A stretch of 64,000 bases of DNA from Candidatus Puniceispirillum marinum IMCC1322 (lineage in GTDB: Bacteria; Pseudomonadota; Alphaproteobacteria; Puniceispirillales; Puniceispirillaceae): NCBI RefSeq assembly GCF_000024465.1, contig NC_014010.1, positions 2,517,001-2,581,000 of the forward strand. Direction: 5' to 3'. A program made the position numbers and the translations under genes. A model generated the notes under the pieces. The model saw only the letters and a list, made by a program, of their open reading frames with translations, was not told where the DNA came from and did not search any database. Below are positions 32,131 through 42,253 of this stretch, piece after piece; position 1 is the stretch's first letter; each line of letters begins with the position of its first letter.

Positions 32131-33429
32131 TCACAGATTGTCACGAAGCCACGCACCAATACGTTCAAATGGCCCGTATGACAGGGTGCGTGTCTGTCGG
32201 TCGGTCGGGTCATTTTCCTCTAAACGGCTGACATGTGTCAGCGCGCCAATAGCTGCGGCAAATTCGGGGCCGCTATTTTCGTCAAGCAGACCATCTACGC
32301 CTTGCGGTTTCCCCAGAATGACGGTTTTCTGCGTGGCGTGGGCATAGAGATCGGCAAGGCCGGTAAGCTGGCTGGCACCGCCAGTCAAAAGCAGACGGTT
32401 ACCAGCAGCATGTTGCATATGTGCATTGTCTATGCGTGAGGTCAGAAGTTCGATGATTTCTTCAATCCGGGGTCGGATGATGGCACTAAGCAGATTACGC
32501 TCGACGCTTTTGCCACCAATTTCGATATTGTCACCTTGCGTTGGGATCACGATATTGTCGCTATTGCCGTTACGCATGACCTCGCTCAATGAGGCAGGCG
32601 GTGTCCCACTCAACTCGGTAGGCATAACCGATCCGTCGATGGCTTTAATGCGCTCGGCATCGGCAACAGGCAGGGACAGGATGCGCGCTATATCGGTGGT
32701 GACGCGATGACCGCCAACTGGAATTGTGTCAACATAGATTAACTTGCCATGCATGAAAATCGAGATTGATGTTGTGCCCCCACCCATATCAATGACGGCA
32801 CCGCCAAGGTCACGTTCTTCTTCACTCAGACAGGCAAGTCCGGCGGCGTAACCAGCATGAATGAAACGGTCAACTTCGAGATGATTCAGAACCAGCGCTT
32901 CACGGAAATTGGTCAGGCTTGTGCGGGCGCCGCTGACAATCGTGTAATCGACCGAAAGCGCACTACCCCGCATACCGCGAGGATCGGCAATGCCACGCAC
33001 ATCATCAAGGTCATATTGCAAGGTCTGTAAATGCATGGCTTGATGCGAATCGGGTGTGTCTGCATCATTTTCGCGTGCCATCAAACGTTGCATGTCGCGG
33101 CGGCGCACAGTCTTGTCAGATAGAGTCAGTGTCTGTTTACCAAGGCGCGAAACAGGCATACCGCCAGGCGTAACAATACTCATCGACTGAATTGATGTGC
33201 CGGCATCACGCTCGGCGGCGTGAACGGTTTTTCCGATAACGGTGCTTAACAGCTCCAGATTGCTGACTTCGCCATGCCGCATGCCAGCCGATGCATGCAT
33301 GCCTTGTCCCAAAAGTTGGACTTTACCTTTGCCATCGGCCTCACCAATCAAACAGGTGACTTTGGATGATCCGAGATCAAGCACGGCAAATGGGCGGCGT
33401 AAGGCGCTCTGTTTATTACGCAGAATCAT
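32131..33429 (-). CDS. ftsA: Cell division protein FtsA
   Basis: Actin-like protein tethering FtsZ to the membrane. The 432-residue protein shows the phosphate-1 segment FAVLDLGSSKVTCLIGE, the SHS2-type 1C insertion (about 85-170), phosphate-2 GGAVIDMGGGTTSISIF, and LLTGGASQLTGL. It ends in the amphipathic membrane-targeting helix GPFERIGAWLRDNL. The start overlaps the ftsQ stop by 4 bp. The 48-codon ORF and ftsZ follow. Confidence 0.95.
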   Translation of the reverse strand: MILRNKQSALRRPFAVLDLGSSKVTCLIGEADGKGKVQLLGQGMHASAGMRHGEVSNLELLSTVIGKTVHAAERDAGTSIQSMSIVTPGGMPVSRLGKQTLTLSDKTVRRRDMQRLMARENDADTPDSHQAMHLQTLQYDLDDVRGIADPRGMRGSALSVDYTIVSGARTSLTNFREALVLNHLEVDRFIHAGYAAGLACLSEEERDLGGAVIDMGGGTTSISIFMHGKLIYVDTIPVGGHRVTTDIARILSLPVADAERIKAIDGSVMPTELSGTPPASLSEVMRNGNSDNIVIPTQGDNIEIGGKSVERNLLSAIIRPRIEEIIELLTSRIDNAHMQHAAGNRLLLTGGASQLTGLADLYAHATQKTVILGKPQGVDGLLDENSGPEFAAAIGALTHVSRLEENDPTDRQTRTLSYGPFERIGAWLRDNL

Positions 33430-34265
33430 GTGCTTTTTCCCTTTCCGCGAACTGGAATATTGGGTTCGACAATTAATTGTTCGGGAATGCGCAGATCGAT
33501 AACGGCAAGATCACGATTGATGATCTGTTTGCGTCTTTCCATGACGGCCAGACGTGACCATGCTTGCCGTGGCTCAACTTCAGGAAGACGAATTTCTATG
33601 CCATTGCGCAGATGCACATCCCACCGGCGGCCTGACTGATAACTGATTGCCCATACCTCGGCGAACAATTCAGGTTCGGTTTTCAGAACCGACAGAATTT
33701 TTTCGGCATGTTTAGCTGAACCATCGCCAGCAACGACAGGTAAATGGGTAAAGTCACTGGCTTTAGCACCTTTGATAATAACGCCATGCGCGTCGATAAG
33801 CTGATGCCCGTCTGCTGTTTGCAAAAGCCCCATAGGCAAGCGCTCTCTTATCGAAATCCGAACGGTCGATGGCATCCGGCGTTCAACAATAACGTCTTCA
33901 ACCCAGCCAATGGCACTGATGCGTTTATGAACCTCATCGATATTGATGCCCAAAATTGGATCGCCAAGCCGTAAATCGGTGGCGGCAACCAGTATGTCTG
34001 TTGGGGTATGTGCGCGTCCACGAACCTGAATGAATTGCAGATTAAGCCCTGCCTTACCAGTTGCCATAAGCATCTCGTCAATCAGCCGCTCGCGATCCAT
34101 ATAGCCAAGCGTTGCTGTTGCCGCCAGCGTCAAGCCGACAAACCCCAGAAACAGTGTTTTCAAACGAGGCAAGCTGGTCTTGCGGGCAGGCGTTTCACGC
34201 CGCAAGCTTGATCTTTTGGTCTTATCGGTTGGCAAAACGCCAGGCTTCGATATTAATCGTCGCAT
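33426..34265 (-). CDS. ftsQ: Cell division protein FtsQ
   Basis: Bitopic divisome protein. The 279 residues comprise a basic cytoplasmic N-terminus (about 1-34), a single membrane helix near 36-55 (TLFLGFVGLTLAATATLGYM), a POTRA domain (LQFIQVRGRAHTPTDILVA, residues about 76-145) and the FtsQ domain (LPMGLLQTADGHQLIDAHG, LPVVAGDGS). The start lies inside the last codons of ddl (13-bp overlap). The family is weakly conserved, but position between ddl and ftsA makes the call secure. Confidence 0.94.
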   Translation of the reverse strand: MRRLISKPGVLPTDKTKRSSLRRETPARKTSLPRLKTLFLGFVGLTLAATATLGYMDRERLIDEMLMATGKAGLNLQFIQVRGRAHTPTDILVAATDLRLGDPILGINIDEVHKRISAIGWVEDVIVERRMPSTVRISIRERLPMGLLQTADGHQLIDAHGVIIKGAKASDFTHLPVVAGDGSAKHAEKILSVLKTEPELFAEVWAISYQSGRRWDVHLRNGIEIRLPEVEPRQAWSRLAVMERRKQIINRDLAVIDLRIPEQLIVEPNIPVRGKGKST

Positions 34266-35161
34266 TGTGCTGTCTCCAAAAGATGATTGACTAATTCTTC
34301 ACCAGTCATGCCAACAAAGCGCGCCTGTTCAGGCACCAGCGAAGTGGCTGTCATGCCAGGTTGCGTATTGATTTCCAGCATAAAGAGCTGGTTGGTTACA
34401 TCGTTCCAGCGATAATCGGCACGGATAACACCGCGACACCCAAAGGCCCGATAGGCACTTTCAGCCCACTCACAGGCCTGCAAGGTCACATCTTCGGGAA
34501 TGTCAGCTGGCAGAATATGTTGTGATCCACCCGGGGCATATTTGGCGTCAAAATCATAAAAGCTGTTTTCAGAGGTGATTTCGGTAACGCATAAAGCCGT
34601 GCCCTCAAGCACCGCAACGGTCAGTTCTCGCCCGGGAATAAACGGTTCGCATAATAGCTGGGTATCAGTATTCCACAGACTTCGTGCAGGTGCCTTGTCA
34701 CCATCCTTGACAATAACAACGCCAAAACTTGACCCGTCATTCAGTGGCTTGATCACATGCGCCTGCATGGCATGTTCCGGATAGACATGGGTATCTTCAA
34801 CCAATGCTAGGGTGGCGGGTACCCTGATGCCACATGTGGTCATAATCATCTTGGCTAGCACCTTATCCATTGCCAGCGCCGAGGCCACCAGACCGCTATG
34901 CGTATAGGGAATATTCATGATGTTCAGCAGACCCTGAATATTGCCGTCTTCGCCAACCTGTCCATGCAGGGCGTTAAAGCAACGGTCGGGTTTCATCTCG
35001 GCCAGCTTTTCGGCAATATCACGATCAACTTCGACTTCGACAGCATCCCAACCAGCCGAACGCGCTGCCTGTCCGCAAAAGCTTGCTGAAACACGACTGA
35101 CCGATGCCTCGGATGTCCATCCGCCCATAAGAACGGCAACACGACTAGGATGCGCACTCAT
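34253..35161 (-). CDS. ddl: D-alanine-D-alanine ligase Ddl
   Basis: ATP-grasp ligase making the D-Ala-D-Ala dipeptide for peptidoglycan. The 302-residue protein shows VAVLMGGWTSEASVS, FNALHGQVGEDG, IPYTHSGLVASALAMDK, VIKPLNDGSSFGV and MLEINTQPGMTATSLVP, covering the ATP- and Mg-binding residues. It overlaps murB by 4 bp and ftsQ by 13 bp. Confidence 0.96.
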   Translation of the reverse strand: MSAHPSRVAVLMGGWTSEASVSRVSASFCGQAARSAGWDAVEVEVDRDIAEKLAEMKPDRCFNALHGQVGEDGNIQGLLNIMNIPYTHSGLVASALAMDKVLAKMIMTTCGIRVPATLALVEDTHVYPEHAMQAHVIKPLNDGSSFGVVIVKDGDKAPARSLWNTDTQLLCEPFIPGRELTVAVLEGTALCVTEITSENSFYDFDAKYAPGGSQHILPADIPEDVTLQACEWAESAYRAFGCRGVIRADYRWNDVTNQLFMLEINTQPGMTATSLVPEQARFVGMTGEELVNHLLETAQCDD

Positions 35162-36087
35162 TGCGATGTCTCCTGCTGCTTTGACGTGGTAAGGACACGA
35201 CCGATACGGCGGATTTCCCAGCGTAAATCTGGGCCACCTGATGCCAGCACACGCGCCCGCACGGTCTCACCAAGGGTTTCGATTTCTTCGGCGGTGGCAC
35301 CGCCATTATTTATCAGGAAATTACAGTGCTTTTCGGACACTTGAGCGGCACCAACTGCCAACCCACGGCAACCTGCACGATCAATCTCTTGCCATGCTTT
35401 GCCACCGTCCGGATTGGCAAAGGTGCTTCCACCCGTACGCACGCCGCGTGGCTGGGCATCACCGCGGCTGGTGACAATCTCTTTCATCCGTGTACGGATA
35501 GCGGCATGGTCGCCGGGGCGTGCCTGCATGCTTGCCGATGTAAAGATCCAGTCAGCAGGTGCATCACTATGCCGATAGGCCATGCCCATTTCGGTTGGTG
35601 TGGCGCTGATCGGATTGCCAGCCCGGTCAAAGCCGTGCGCGATCATTGTGATATCTTTGAATTCGCTGCCATAGGCACCGGCATTCATGCGTAAACCGCC
35701 GCCGACCGTACCGGGGATGCCAATCAGAAACTCAAGTCCGGTCAAACCTGCCTTGGAAGCATAACGCGCAACCTCGGCGTCAAGCGCGCCTGTCTGCGCG
35801 GTCACAACCGTGCCGTCATGATGGATATGCTTCATATGATCGGTCAGCTTGATGACGACCCCGCTTACGCCGCCATCACGAACCAGAAGGTTCGATCCGG
35901 CACCAATTGGCAAAATCGGAATATCGGCATCGCAATGGGCAAGGAAATGAGACAAATCATCTTCATCAACAGGGCTGAAAATCACATCAGCTGGACCCCC
36001 AACACCAAACCAGGTATGCGCTGACATAGCATCCTTCATGGCGTAATCGCCGCGCACTTTGGGAAGGCGTGTTATCAGATCAGTCAC
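35158..36087 (-). CDS. murB: UDP-N-acetylenolpyruvoylglucosamine reductase MurB
   Basis: FAD/NADPH enzyme that reduces the enolpyruvyl group to give UDP-MurNAc. The 309-residue protein has TWFGVGGPADVIF, the FAD-binding PIGAGSNLLVRDGG, IPGTVGGGLRMNAGAYG, and the catalytic-serine region RTGGSTFANPDG. LINNGGATAEEIE lies near the C-terminus. Coupled by 4-bp overlaps to murC and ddl. Confidence 0.96.
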   Translation of the reverse strand: MTDLITRLPKVRGDYAMKDAMSAHTWFGVGGPADVIFSPVDEDDLSHFLAHCDADIPILPIGAGSNLLVRDGGVSGVVIKLTDHMKHIHHDGTVVTAQTGALDAEVARYASKAGLTGLEFLIGIPGTVGGGLRMNAGAYGSEFKDITMIAHGFDRAGNPISATPTEMGMAYRHSDAPADWIFTSASMQARPGDHAAIRTRMKEIVTSRGDAQPRGVRTGGSTFANPDGGKAWQEIDRAGCRGLAVGAAQVSEKHCNFLINNGGATAEEIETLGETVRARVLASGGPDLRWEIRRIGRVLTTSKQQETSQ

Positions 36088-37505
36088 GATGACCCCTCCC
36101 GCAATGCGTCAAGCTCGGCTGGCAATGCTGCTGCCCAGCTGGTGATATCACCGGCACCAAGACACATGACAAGATCACCTTTGTTGGTGCGGTTCATGAT
36201 CTCCTGTGCCAACGCCGATTGACTGTCTAGCGCTGCTGGCCCTTTATGGCCATGGTCACGAAGCCCTTCAACAAGCGCGGCTTTGTCAAACCCTTCGATG
36301 GGTGTTTCACCGGCGGCATAGACATCAGCAACCAGCACGTCATCAGCGTCGTTGAAGCACCCACAGAAATCGGTAAATAAATCAGCAAGCCGGCTATAGC
36401 GGTGCGGCTGCACAACAGCAATCAGCTTATTATCACCACACATCATCCGGCCAGCTTGCAAGGCGGCTTTTATTTCAACGGGATGATGCCCATAATCGTC
36501 AATGATCGTAACCCCATCGCTGACGCCTTTGGTCTCGAACCGGCGTCCAACCCCACCGAATGCGGCCAGTGAGTCTTTGATCTTTTTGGCATCGATATTC
36601 ATTTCCAGCGCCACCGCAATCGCGGCCAGACAGTTCTGGACATTGTGATCGCCCAGCATTGGAAACAGCACATTATCAATCCGTTCCATTTCGCCAACGA
36701 GGCGATCGGATAGCAAAACATCAAACAGCATATTCCTGCCTTCAACCCGCAAATTTGTGGCGCGCACATCGGCGTTGGCTGACATGCCATAGGTGATGAT
36801 CCGGCGATCTTTGATATGCGCCATCATGCGCTGAACGGCAGGATGATCAATGCACAAGGTGGCAAAGCCGTAAAAGGGAATGGAAGATACAAAATTCAAA
36901 AAGGCGGTTTCCAGCGCCTCAAAACTGCCATGATGATCAAGATGTTCAGGGTCTATATTGGTGACCACGGCTACAGTAGGTTTCAGTTTGGCAAAGGAGC
37001 CATCACTTTCGTCGGCTTCGACAACCATCCATTTGCCTTTACCAAGCCGGGCATTACTGCCCCAGCCGGTAATGATACCGCCATTGATGACAGTCGGATC
37101 AATCTGTGCGCCATCCAGCAAGGTTGCTACCAAAGATGTCGTTGTGGTTTTACCATGCGTACCGGCCACGGCGACTGACCAGCGCAACCGCATCAACTCG
37201 CCCAGCATTTCGGCGCGATGCACGATCGGCAGAAAACCTGCCCGTGCGGCTACCACTTCTGGGTTGTCGGCCTTAATCGCGGTCGATGTGACAACCAGAG
37301 CTGCGTCACCCAGATTTTCGGCACTTTGACCAACCATGACCGGAATGCCTTTTGCACGCAACCGTCGTACATTGGCATTTTCCGACATATCACTACCTTG
37401 AACAGAATAGCCAAGCTCGAACAGGATTTCGGCAATGCCGCTCATGCCGATGCCGCCAATACCGGTGAAATGCATTGTACCGATTGATAAAGGTAGCTCG
37501 CTCAT
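36084..37505 (-). CDS. murC: UDP-N-acetylmuramate-L-alanine ligase MurC
   Basis: Adds the first amino acid of the stem peptide. The 473-residue protein starts with FTGIGGIGMSGIAEIL and the ATP loop is AGTHGKTTTTSLVA. EADESDGSF follows, with NIDPEHLDHHGSFE (ligase signature) and DDYGHHPVEI in the C-terminal domain. Overlaps murG and murB by 4 bp each. Confidence 0.97.
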   Translation of the reverse strand: MSELPLSIGTMHFTGIGGIGMSGIAEILFELGYSVQGSDMSENANVRRLRAKGIPVMVGQSAENLGDAALVVTSTAIKADNPEVVAARAGFLPIVHRAEMLGELMRLRWSVAVAGTHGKTTTTSLVATLLDGAQIDPTVINGGIITGWGSNARLGKGKWMVVEADESDGSFAKLKPTVAVVTNIDPEHLDHHGSFEALETAFLNFVSSIPFYGFATLCIDHPAVQRMMAHIKDRRIITYGMSANADVRATNLRVEGRNMLFDVLLSDRLVGEMERIDNVLFPMLGDHNVQNCLAAIAVALEMNIDAKKIKDSLAAFGGVGRRFETKGVSDGVTIIDDYGHHPVEIKAALQAGRMMCGDNKLIAVVQPHRYSRLADLFTDFCGCFNDADDVLVADVYAAGETPIEGFDKAALVEGLRDHGHKGPAALDSQSALAQEIMNRTNKGDLVMCLGAGDITSWAAALPAELDALREGSS

Positions 37506-38686
37506 AACGCAGCCCCCTGATTAGATGATGGGGACGTGGAAGACGGGTTCCCTTCGATACAGGCTTCGACCATATCGGTGATGCTTGCCGCCGCATCTGG
37601 TCTTGATAACTGCTTTGCCTTGTGCGCCATATCAGTCAGCGCTGATCGGTCACTCAACAAGTCTGTCAGGTGCCTGGCCAGACTCTTGGCGTCCAAACCG
37701 CTTTCGGCAAGGCATAGACCGCCCCCCAGATTCTGCATCTGCATGGCGTTTTGTGTCTGATGATCATCCATGGCATGGGGAAAAGGAATGAAAATCGTTG
37801 GCGCACCCAAAGCCGCTAGTTCGGCAACGGACGACGCACCCGCCCGGCTGATAATCAGGTCGCTTTGGCGGATATGGCTGGCGATATCGGCAAAGAACGG
37901 CGCGATGGTGGCGGTGATGCCCATTTCGGCATAAAGCGCGACTAGCGCGTCAATCTGATCGGGGCGGGCTTGCTGGGTTATCATAAGACGGTCTTTTATG
38001 TCAGCAGGTAGCATCCCTATGGCCGCGGGGATCAACGAGGCAAAAACAGCCGCGCCCTGTGACCCGCCAAAGACAGCCAGATGCAGTTTTTCACCCTTAT
38101 GTGCGGGGGCTGGTTTTTGCGAGGTGGCAGATACACTGTCCTGATGAAACACATCACGCACAGGCATGCCGGTGACTTCGATATGAATGTTATCAGGCAG
38201 ATTACGGGTGCCTTCCCAACTGAGCGCCAGATTGCCTGCATGACGAGCCAGCAGATGATTGGCTCGTCCCAGAAACGCATTCTGTTCATGCAGAACACGT
38301 GGGACGCGCAACAACCCGCCCGCAAATAAAGGCGCAAAGGATGGATATCCGCCAAACCCTATAATCGCAGCCGGACGTTTCAAGCAGAAATGCAGCAGAC
38401 ATTGCCCGACGCCAAACCCAAGTTTGAAAAGCGCACTCAGGCGGCGGATGATGCCGCGCTGGAACGGTGATGCACTGGCAATGACGGTCACGCCAAGTCG
38501 TGCTGATAACGCATCCTGAATGCTGGCTGTGGCAATTTTTGCCCCGCGCTTATCGGTGAATAGCTGGGTTCGATACCCACGGGCGCTCAGTGTCTCGGCA
38601 ACCGCAATGGCTGGGAATACATGCCCGCCTGTGCCACCTGCGGCAAGACATATCAATGGCTTGTTAAGCGTCGCAAAGCGGGTCAT
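37502..38686 (-). CDS. murG: UDP-GlcNAc:lipid I transferase MurG
   Basis: Peripheral inner-membrane glycosyltransferase making lipid II. The 394-residue protein has the N-terminal AAGGTGGHVFPAIAVAE loop, GFGGYPSFAP and HEQNAFLGRANHLLA. The C-terminal nucleotide-binding part has FGGSQGAAVF, IISRAGASSVAELAALG and PFPHAMDDHQTQNA. Coupled to ftsW and murC by 4-bp overlaps. Confidence 0.96.
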   Translation of the reverse strand: MTRFATLNKPLICLAAGGTGGHVFPAIAVAETLSARGYRTQLFTDKRGAKIATASIQDALSARLGVTVIASASPFQRGIIRRLSALFKLGFGVGQCLLHFCLKRPAAIIGFGGYPSFAPLFAGGLLRVPRVLHEQNAFLGRANHLLARHAGNLALSWEGTRNLPDNIHIEVTGMPVRDVFHQDSVSATSQKPAPAHKGEKLHLAVFGGSQGAAVFASLIPAAIGMLPADIKDRLMITQQARPDQIDALVALYAEMGITATIAPFFADIASHIRQSDLIISRAGASSVAELAALGAPTIFIPFPHAMDDHQTQNAMQMQNLGGGLCLAESGLDAKSLARHLTDLLSDRSALTDMAHKAKQLSRPDAAASITDMVEACIEGNPSSTSPSSNQGAAL

Positions 38687-39807
38687 AGCTGATCCCCCCG
38701 GGCAAAACTATCGGCCGCTGTCCGCTTGCGGGTCAGCGCCAGAATCAACCCCATTGTCAAACTGCTGGCAAGCAAGGAGGATCCGCCATAGCTGATAAAG
38801 GGTAGGGTCATACCCTTGGTCGGGATCAGATCGACTGATGATGCCATATGAATACATGCCTGTACGCCAAACTGCATGACCAGGCTGGAAGCGGCAATCA
38901 GACAGAACAGGCCTTCGCCTGACATCGCCCGGGTAAAACCACGAAGAACGATGAAAGCATAAAGCCCAAGCAGAACCAGACAGGCAATCGCACCATATTC
39001 CTCGGCCGCCACAGCGAAAATGAAATCCGAATGTGCATCTGGCAGATTTAGCTTTACCCGTCCGTCGCCAGGTCCGACGCCAAAGAAACCGCCTTCAGCA
39101 AAACTTTCACGTGCTTTATCGACTTGCCATGATCCGCCATTGAAAAACTTGTCCACGCGCATCTGCACGTGATTCAGATTCTGATAGGCAAGATAAAAGG
39201 CTATGGGTGCCAGAGCGATAGCGCCAATTACGAATAACAGCGGCATGCCGGCTAGAAACATTTGAAAACCCCATGTCAGTGTAATGACAACGGTCATGCC
39301 GATATCAGGCTGTAAAACCAGAATTGTCACCAGAATGGCCAGCAAGCCGGTCGAGTAAATCCAGCCGGGAAAATCCTGTCCTTCACGCCACAAGGTCAGA
39401 AGCCACGCTGAAACAATGGCGAATAGCGGTTTGGCAAATTCGGATGGTTGCAGGTTAAACCCAGCAATCGTAATCCAGCGTGTCGCGCCTTTGATTTCAC
39501 TGCCAGCAACAATCGCCAGAATCATAAGCCCGATGGTGCCTGCCATGCCGACCAGCGCCAGCGCCCGTATGGGGCGCGGCTCCAGCAATGAAACGCCGAA
39601 AATAATGGCTATTGCGGGCACAAGATACATCACCTGGCGCACAATGAAATGCTGTGATGGTAAGCTGATAAGATTAGCCACCGCAGGCCCCGCTGCCATC
39701 ACCAGTAAGGTGCCGACAACCATCAGAATCAGAGCGCATGCCAACAGCCAGCGGTCAACAGTCCACCACCATACCCCAACCAGCGAGCGATCTGTACGAT
39801 CAAGCAT
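38683..39807 (-). CDS. ftsW: Lipid II polymerase FtsW (SEDS family)
   Basis: Septal peptidoglycan glycosyltransferase. The 374-residue polytopic protein has about ten membrane helices. Family motifs include GSEIKGATRWI, LQPSEFAKPLF, LQPDIGMTVV, FGVGPGDGRVKLNLPDAHSD and the C-terminal GMTLPFISYGGSSLLAS. The start lies within the end of murD (8-bp overlap); it overlaps murG by 4 bp. Confidence 0.96.
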   Translation of the reverse strand: MLDRTDRSLVGVWWWTVDRWLLACALILMVVGTLLVMAAGPAVANLISLPSQHFIVRQVMYLVPAIAIIFGVSLLEPRPIRALALVGMAGTIGLMILAIVAGSEIKGATRWITIAGFNLQPSEFAKPLFAIVSAWLLTLWREGQDFPGWIYSTGLLAILVTILVLQPDIGMTVVITLTWGFQMFLAGMPLLFVIGAIALAPIAFYLAYQNLNHVQMRVDKFFNGGSWQVDKARESFAEGGFFGVGPGDGRVKLNLPDAHSDFIFAVAAEEYGAIACLVLLGLYAFIVLRGFTRAMSGEGLFCLIAASSLVMQFGVQACIHMASSVDLIPTKGMTLPFISYGGSSLLASSLTMGLILALTRKRTAADSFARGDQL

Positions 39808-41155
39808 AGCTACCTCCGATAGAGCTGGTCATTGAACGGGACGATGTAGCGCAAAGTGTCTTGGCCACGGTGGTAAAGGCATCGCCACGGGCTTCGAAAC
39901 TATCAAATTGGTCAAATGATGCGGCCGCAGGCGATAGCAGAATATGCGCTGTATGTGATACGCTTTGGGCATCGGCAAAGGCGGCATATGTCGCGCTTGT
40001 AAGATCATGATGAATTTCGGTAGCGCATTTGCCATCAAGCTGGCCGGCGAATAGATCAGCCGCGGCACCAATCAGATAGGCCTTTTTGACCGCACCAAGG
40101 GCGTCACCTGCCGCGCCGATACCATCATCCTTGGCCAGACCACCAGCTATCCAGTAAATATTGTTAAATGCCGTCAGCGCTTTCGCCGCGGCAACACCAT
40201 TGGTGGCTTTGGAGTCATTGATAAAGGTGATATGCCCTGTCTGTCCTACAGGTTGCAGACGATGCGGCAGGCCAGCAAATGACGCCATACCTGCATCAAT
40301 CATGTTTTCGGCATAGCCCAATAGGCGCATGATGCTGGCCATGGCGGCGGCATTCTGTGCATTATGCGCACCTTTGAGAGCAGGGGAGGCATCGCGGCCT
40401 TTGGGCGCATCTGACGATGTGACCGTTTTCACAGTAACCGTGTCAGCAACATTCGTGTTGGCAAAATCACGCACATACGCATCATCACTGCCCAAAATGA
40501 CATGGCCGCCAGCACGGGTTGCCGTGACCATAAGCTGCTTGGCCGCAACATAACCATCCATGCCACCATGGCGGTCAAGATGATCTGGCGTTATGTTCAG
40601 CACAACGCCAAAATCAGGTGCCAGAGACGGTGTGGTTTCAAGCTGATAGGATGATAGTTCGAGAATGATATAACCGTTGGTGCCCGGATCTTCCAGCGAA
40701 CATGCCGCATCTCCTATATTGCCGCCAACGGCAATCTTGGCGCCAGCCTCGGTCAAACAATGGGCCAGCAGGGCGGTACAGGTCGATTTTCCGTTGGTGC
40801 CGGTAATCGCAATCAGTCGGGCGTTGCTTTTGGCGCGCAAAGCCAGTTCGACTTCGCTGATGATTGGAACGCCCATGCTGGTGGCCTTGGCCGCCGCCGG
40901 ATGCGGTTTAGGATGCAGATGCGGAATGCCGGGGCTGATGACCAGCGCATCTAGTGTTTCCCATGACCAGTCCTGCCAGTCCTGCCAGATAAAGTTATCA
41001 GCGGTGCATCCAGATGGTATGTCGCTATGGGTCTTATCATCATAGGCATATGTAACCGCGCCTGCCGCCGCCAGTGAACAGGCAGCCGCAATGCCGGAAC
41101 GCCCAAGGCCCAAAAGCCCTATGCGCTGTCCTGACATGTTGTGCGGTATCATCAT
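39800..41155 (-). CDS. murD: UDP-N-acetylmuramoyl-L-alanine-D-glutamate ligase MurD
   Basis: Adds D-Glu to the stem peptide. The 451-residue protein has an N-terminal Rossmann segment GLLGLGRSGIAAACSLAAAG and the ATP loop ITGTNGKSTCTALLAH. ELSSYQLE, NITPDHLDRHGGMDGY and INDSKATNGVAA follow. Lies 9 bp after mraY and overlaps ftsW by 8 bp. The first of two close ATGs is taken because AGGGG precedes it. Confidence 0.96.
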   Translation of the reverse strand: MMIPHNMSGQRIGLLGLGRSGIAAACSLAAAGAVTYAYDDKTHSDIPSGCTADNFIWQDWQDWSWETLDALVISPGIPHLHPKPHPAAAKATSMGVPIISEVELALRAKSNARLIAITGTNGKSTCTALLAHCLTEAGAKIAVGGNIGDAACSLEDPGTNGYIILELSSYQLETTPSLAPDFGVVLNITPDHLDRHGGMDGYVAAKQLMVTATRAGGHVILGSDDAYVRDFANTNVADTVTVKTVTSSDAPKGRDASPALKGAHNAQNAAAMASIMRLLGYAENMIDAGMASFAGLPHRLQPVGQTGHITFINDSKATNGVAAAKALTAFNNIYWIAGGLAKDDGIGAAGDALGAVKKAYLIGAAADLFAGQLDGKCATEIHHDLTSATYAAFADAQSVSHTAHILLSPAAASFDQFDSFEARGDAFTTVAKTLCATSSRSMTSSIGGSYA

Positions 41156-41164
41156 GCTTTGCCC

Positions 41165-42253
41165 CTAACGTAGCTTTAGTGATGACAAGGCGACGATGCC
41201 CAGCATGAAAGCAATGATCCAGAAGCGGATAACGATGGTTGACTCGGCCCAGCCCTTTTTTTCGAAATGATGATGCAAAGGTGCCATCAGAAAAATGCGC
41301 TTGCCAGTCAGTTTGAATGAGGCAACTTGCAAGATAACCGAGGCTGTTTCGAGCACGAAAAGACCGCCAGCAATCGCCAGCACCAGCTCATGTCTGGTAG
41401 CTACTGAAATCGCGCCAAGTGCGCCGCCCAGCGCAAGCGACCCTGTATCGCCCATAAACACGCGGGCAGGGGGGGCGTTAAACCATAAAAAGCCTAATCC
41501 AGCGCCGATCAGTGCCCCGCACATTACCGCCAGTTCACCAGTGCCTGGGACATAATTGATTTGCAGATAATTGGCGAAATTCACGTTACCAGCTAGATAG
41601 GCGATCAAGGTGAAACAACCGGCCACGATCATCACTGGCACAATGGCAAGACCATCAAGCCCATCTGTCAGATTCACCGCATTTGATGCGCCGACAATTA
41701 CCAGCATGGCAAAAGGCACGTAAAACAGGCCAAGCGCAATAATGGTGTCTTTCATGAAAGGTACCGAAATACCATAGCGCACTTCGCTTGGCGACAGCTG
41801 AACAAAGACCAGCGTGGCAAAGAAAGCAACAATTAGCTGTAGCCCCATCTTCATACGTCCCGACATACCCTGATGCGAACGCCGACGCAGTTTCAACCAG
41901 TCATCAACACTGCCAATAGCCCCAAAAACCAATGCCACCGATAAAACAGGCCACATATAGGGGTTCGATAACGGTGTCCATAGCAATGCCGAAATGGCAA
42001 AAGCTGCCAGTATCAGCAACCCGCCCATGGTGGGGGTGCCAATCTTGGTAATCAGATGCGATTGCGGGCCATCATCACGAATAGGCTGGCCTTCTTTCTG
42101 ATTTGCTTTCAGCCAACGGATAAATACCGGACCAAATAACAGGCTTAGAAACAAAGCTGTGACCGTTGCCCCGCCAGTTCTAAAAGTGATATAGCGGAAC
42201 AGATTGAAAAACTGATATTCGCCTGCCAATGGAACAAGTAAATCAGGTAACAT
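41165..42253 (-). CDS. mraY: Phospho-MurNAc-pentapeptide transferase MraY
   Basis: Integral membrane enzyme that forms lipid I. The 362-residue protein has about ten helices. Catalytic and Mg-binding motifs are [38 protein letters not shown] and the cytoplasmic [11 protein letters not shown]. Its start overlaps the murF 3' end by 11 bp. Confidence 0.97.
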   Translation of the reverse strand: MLPDLLVPLAGEYQFFNLFRYITFRTGGATVTALFLSLLFGPVFIRWLKANQKEGQPIRDDGPQSHLITKIGTPTMGGLLILAAFAISALLWTPLSNPYMWPVLSVALVFGAIGSVDDWLKLRRRSHQGMSGRMKMGLQLIVAFFATLVFVQLSPSEVRYGISVPFMKDTIIALGLFYVPFAMLVIVGASNAVNLTDGLDGLAIVPVMIVAGCFTLIAYLAGNVNFANYLQINYVPGTGELAVMCGALIGAGLGFLWFNAPPARVFMGDTGSLALGGALGAISVATRHELVLAIAGGLFVLETASVILQVASFKLTGKRIFLMAPLHHHFEKKGWAESTIVIRFWIIAFMLGIVALSSLKLR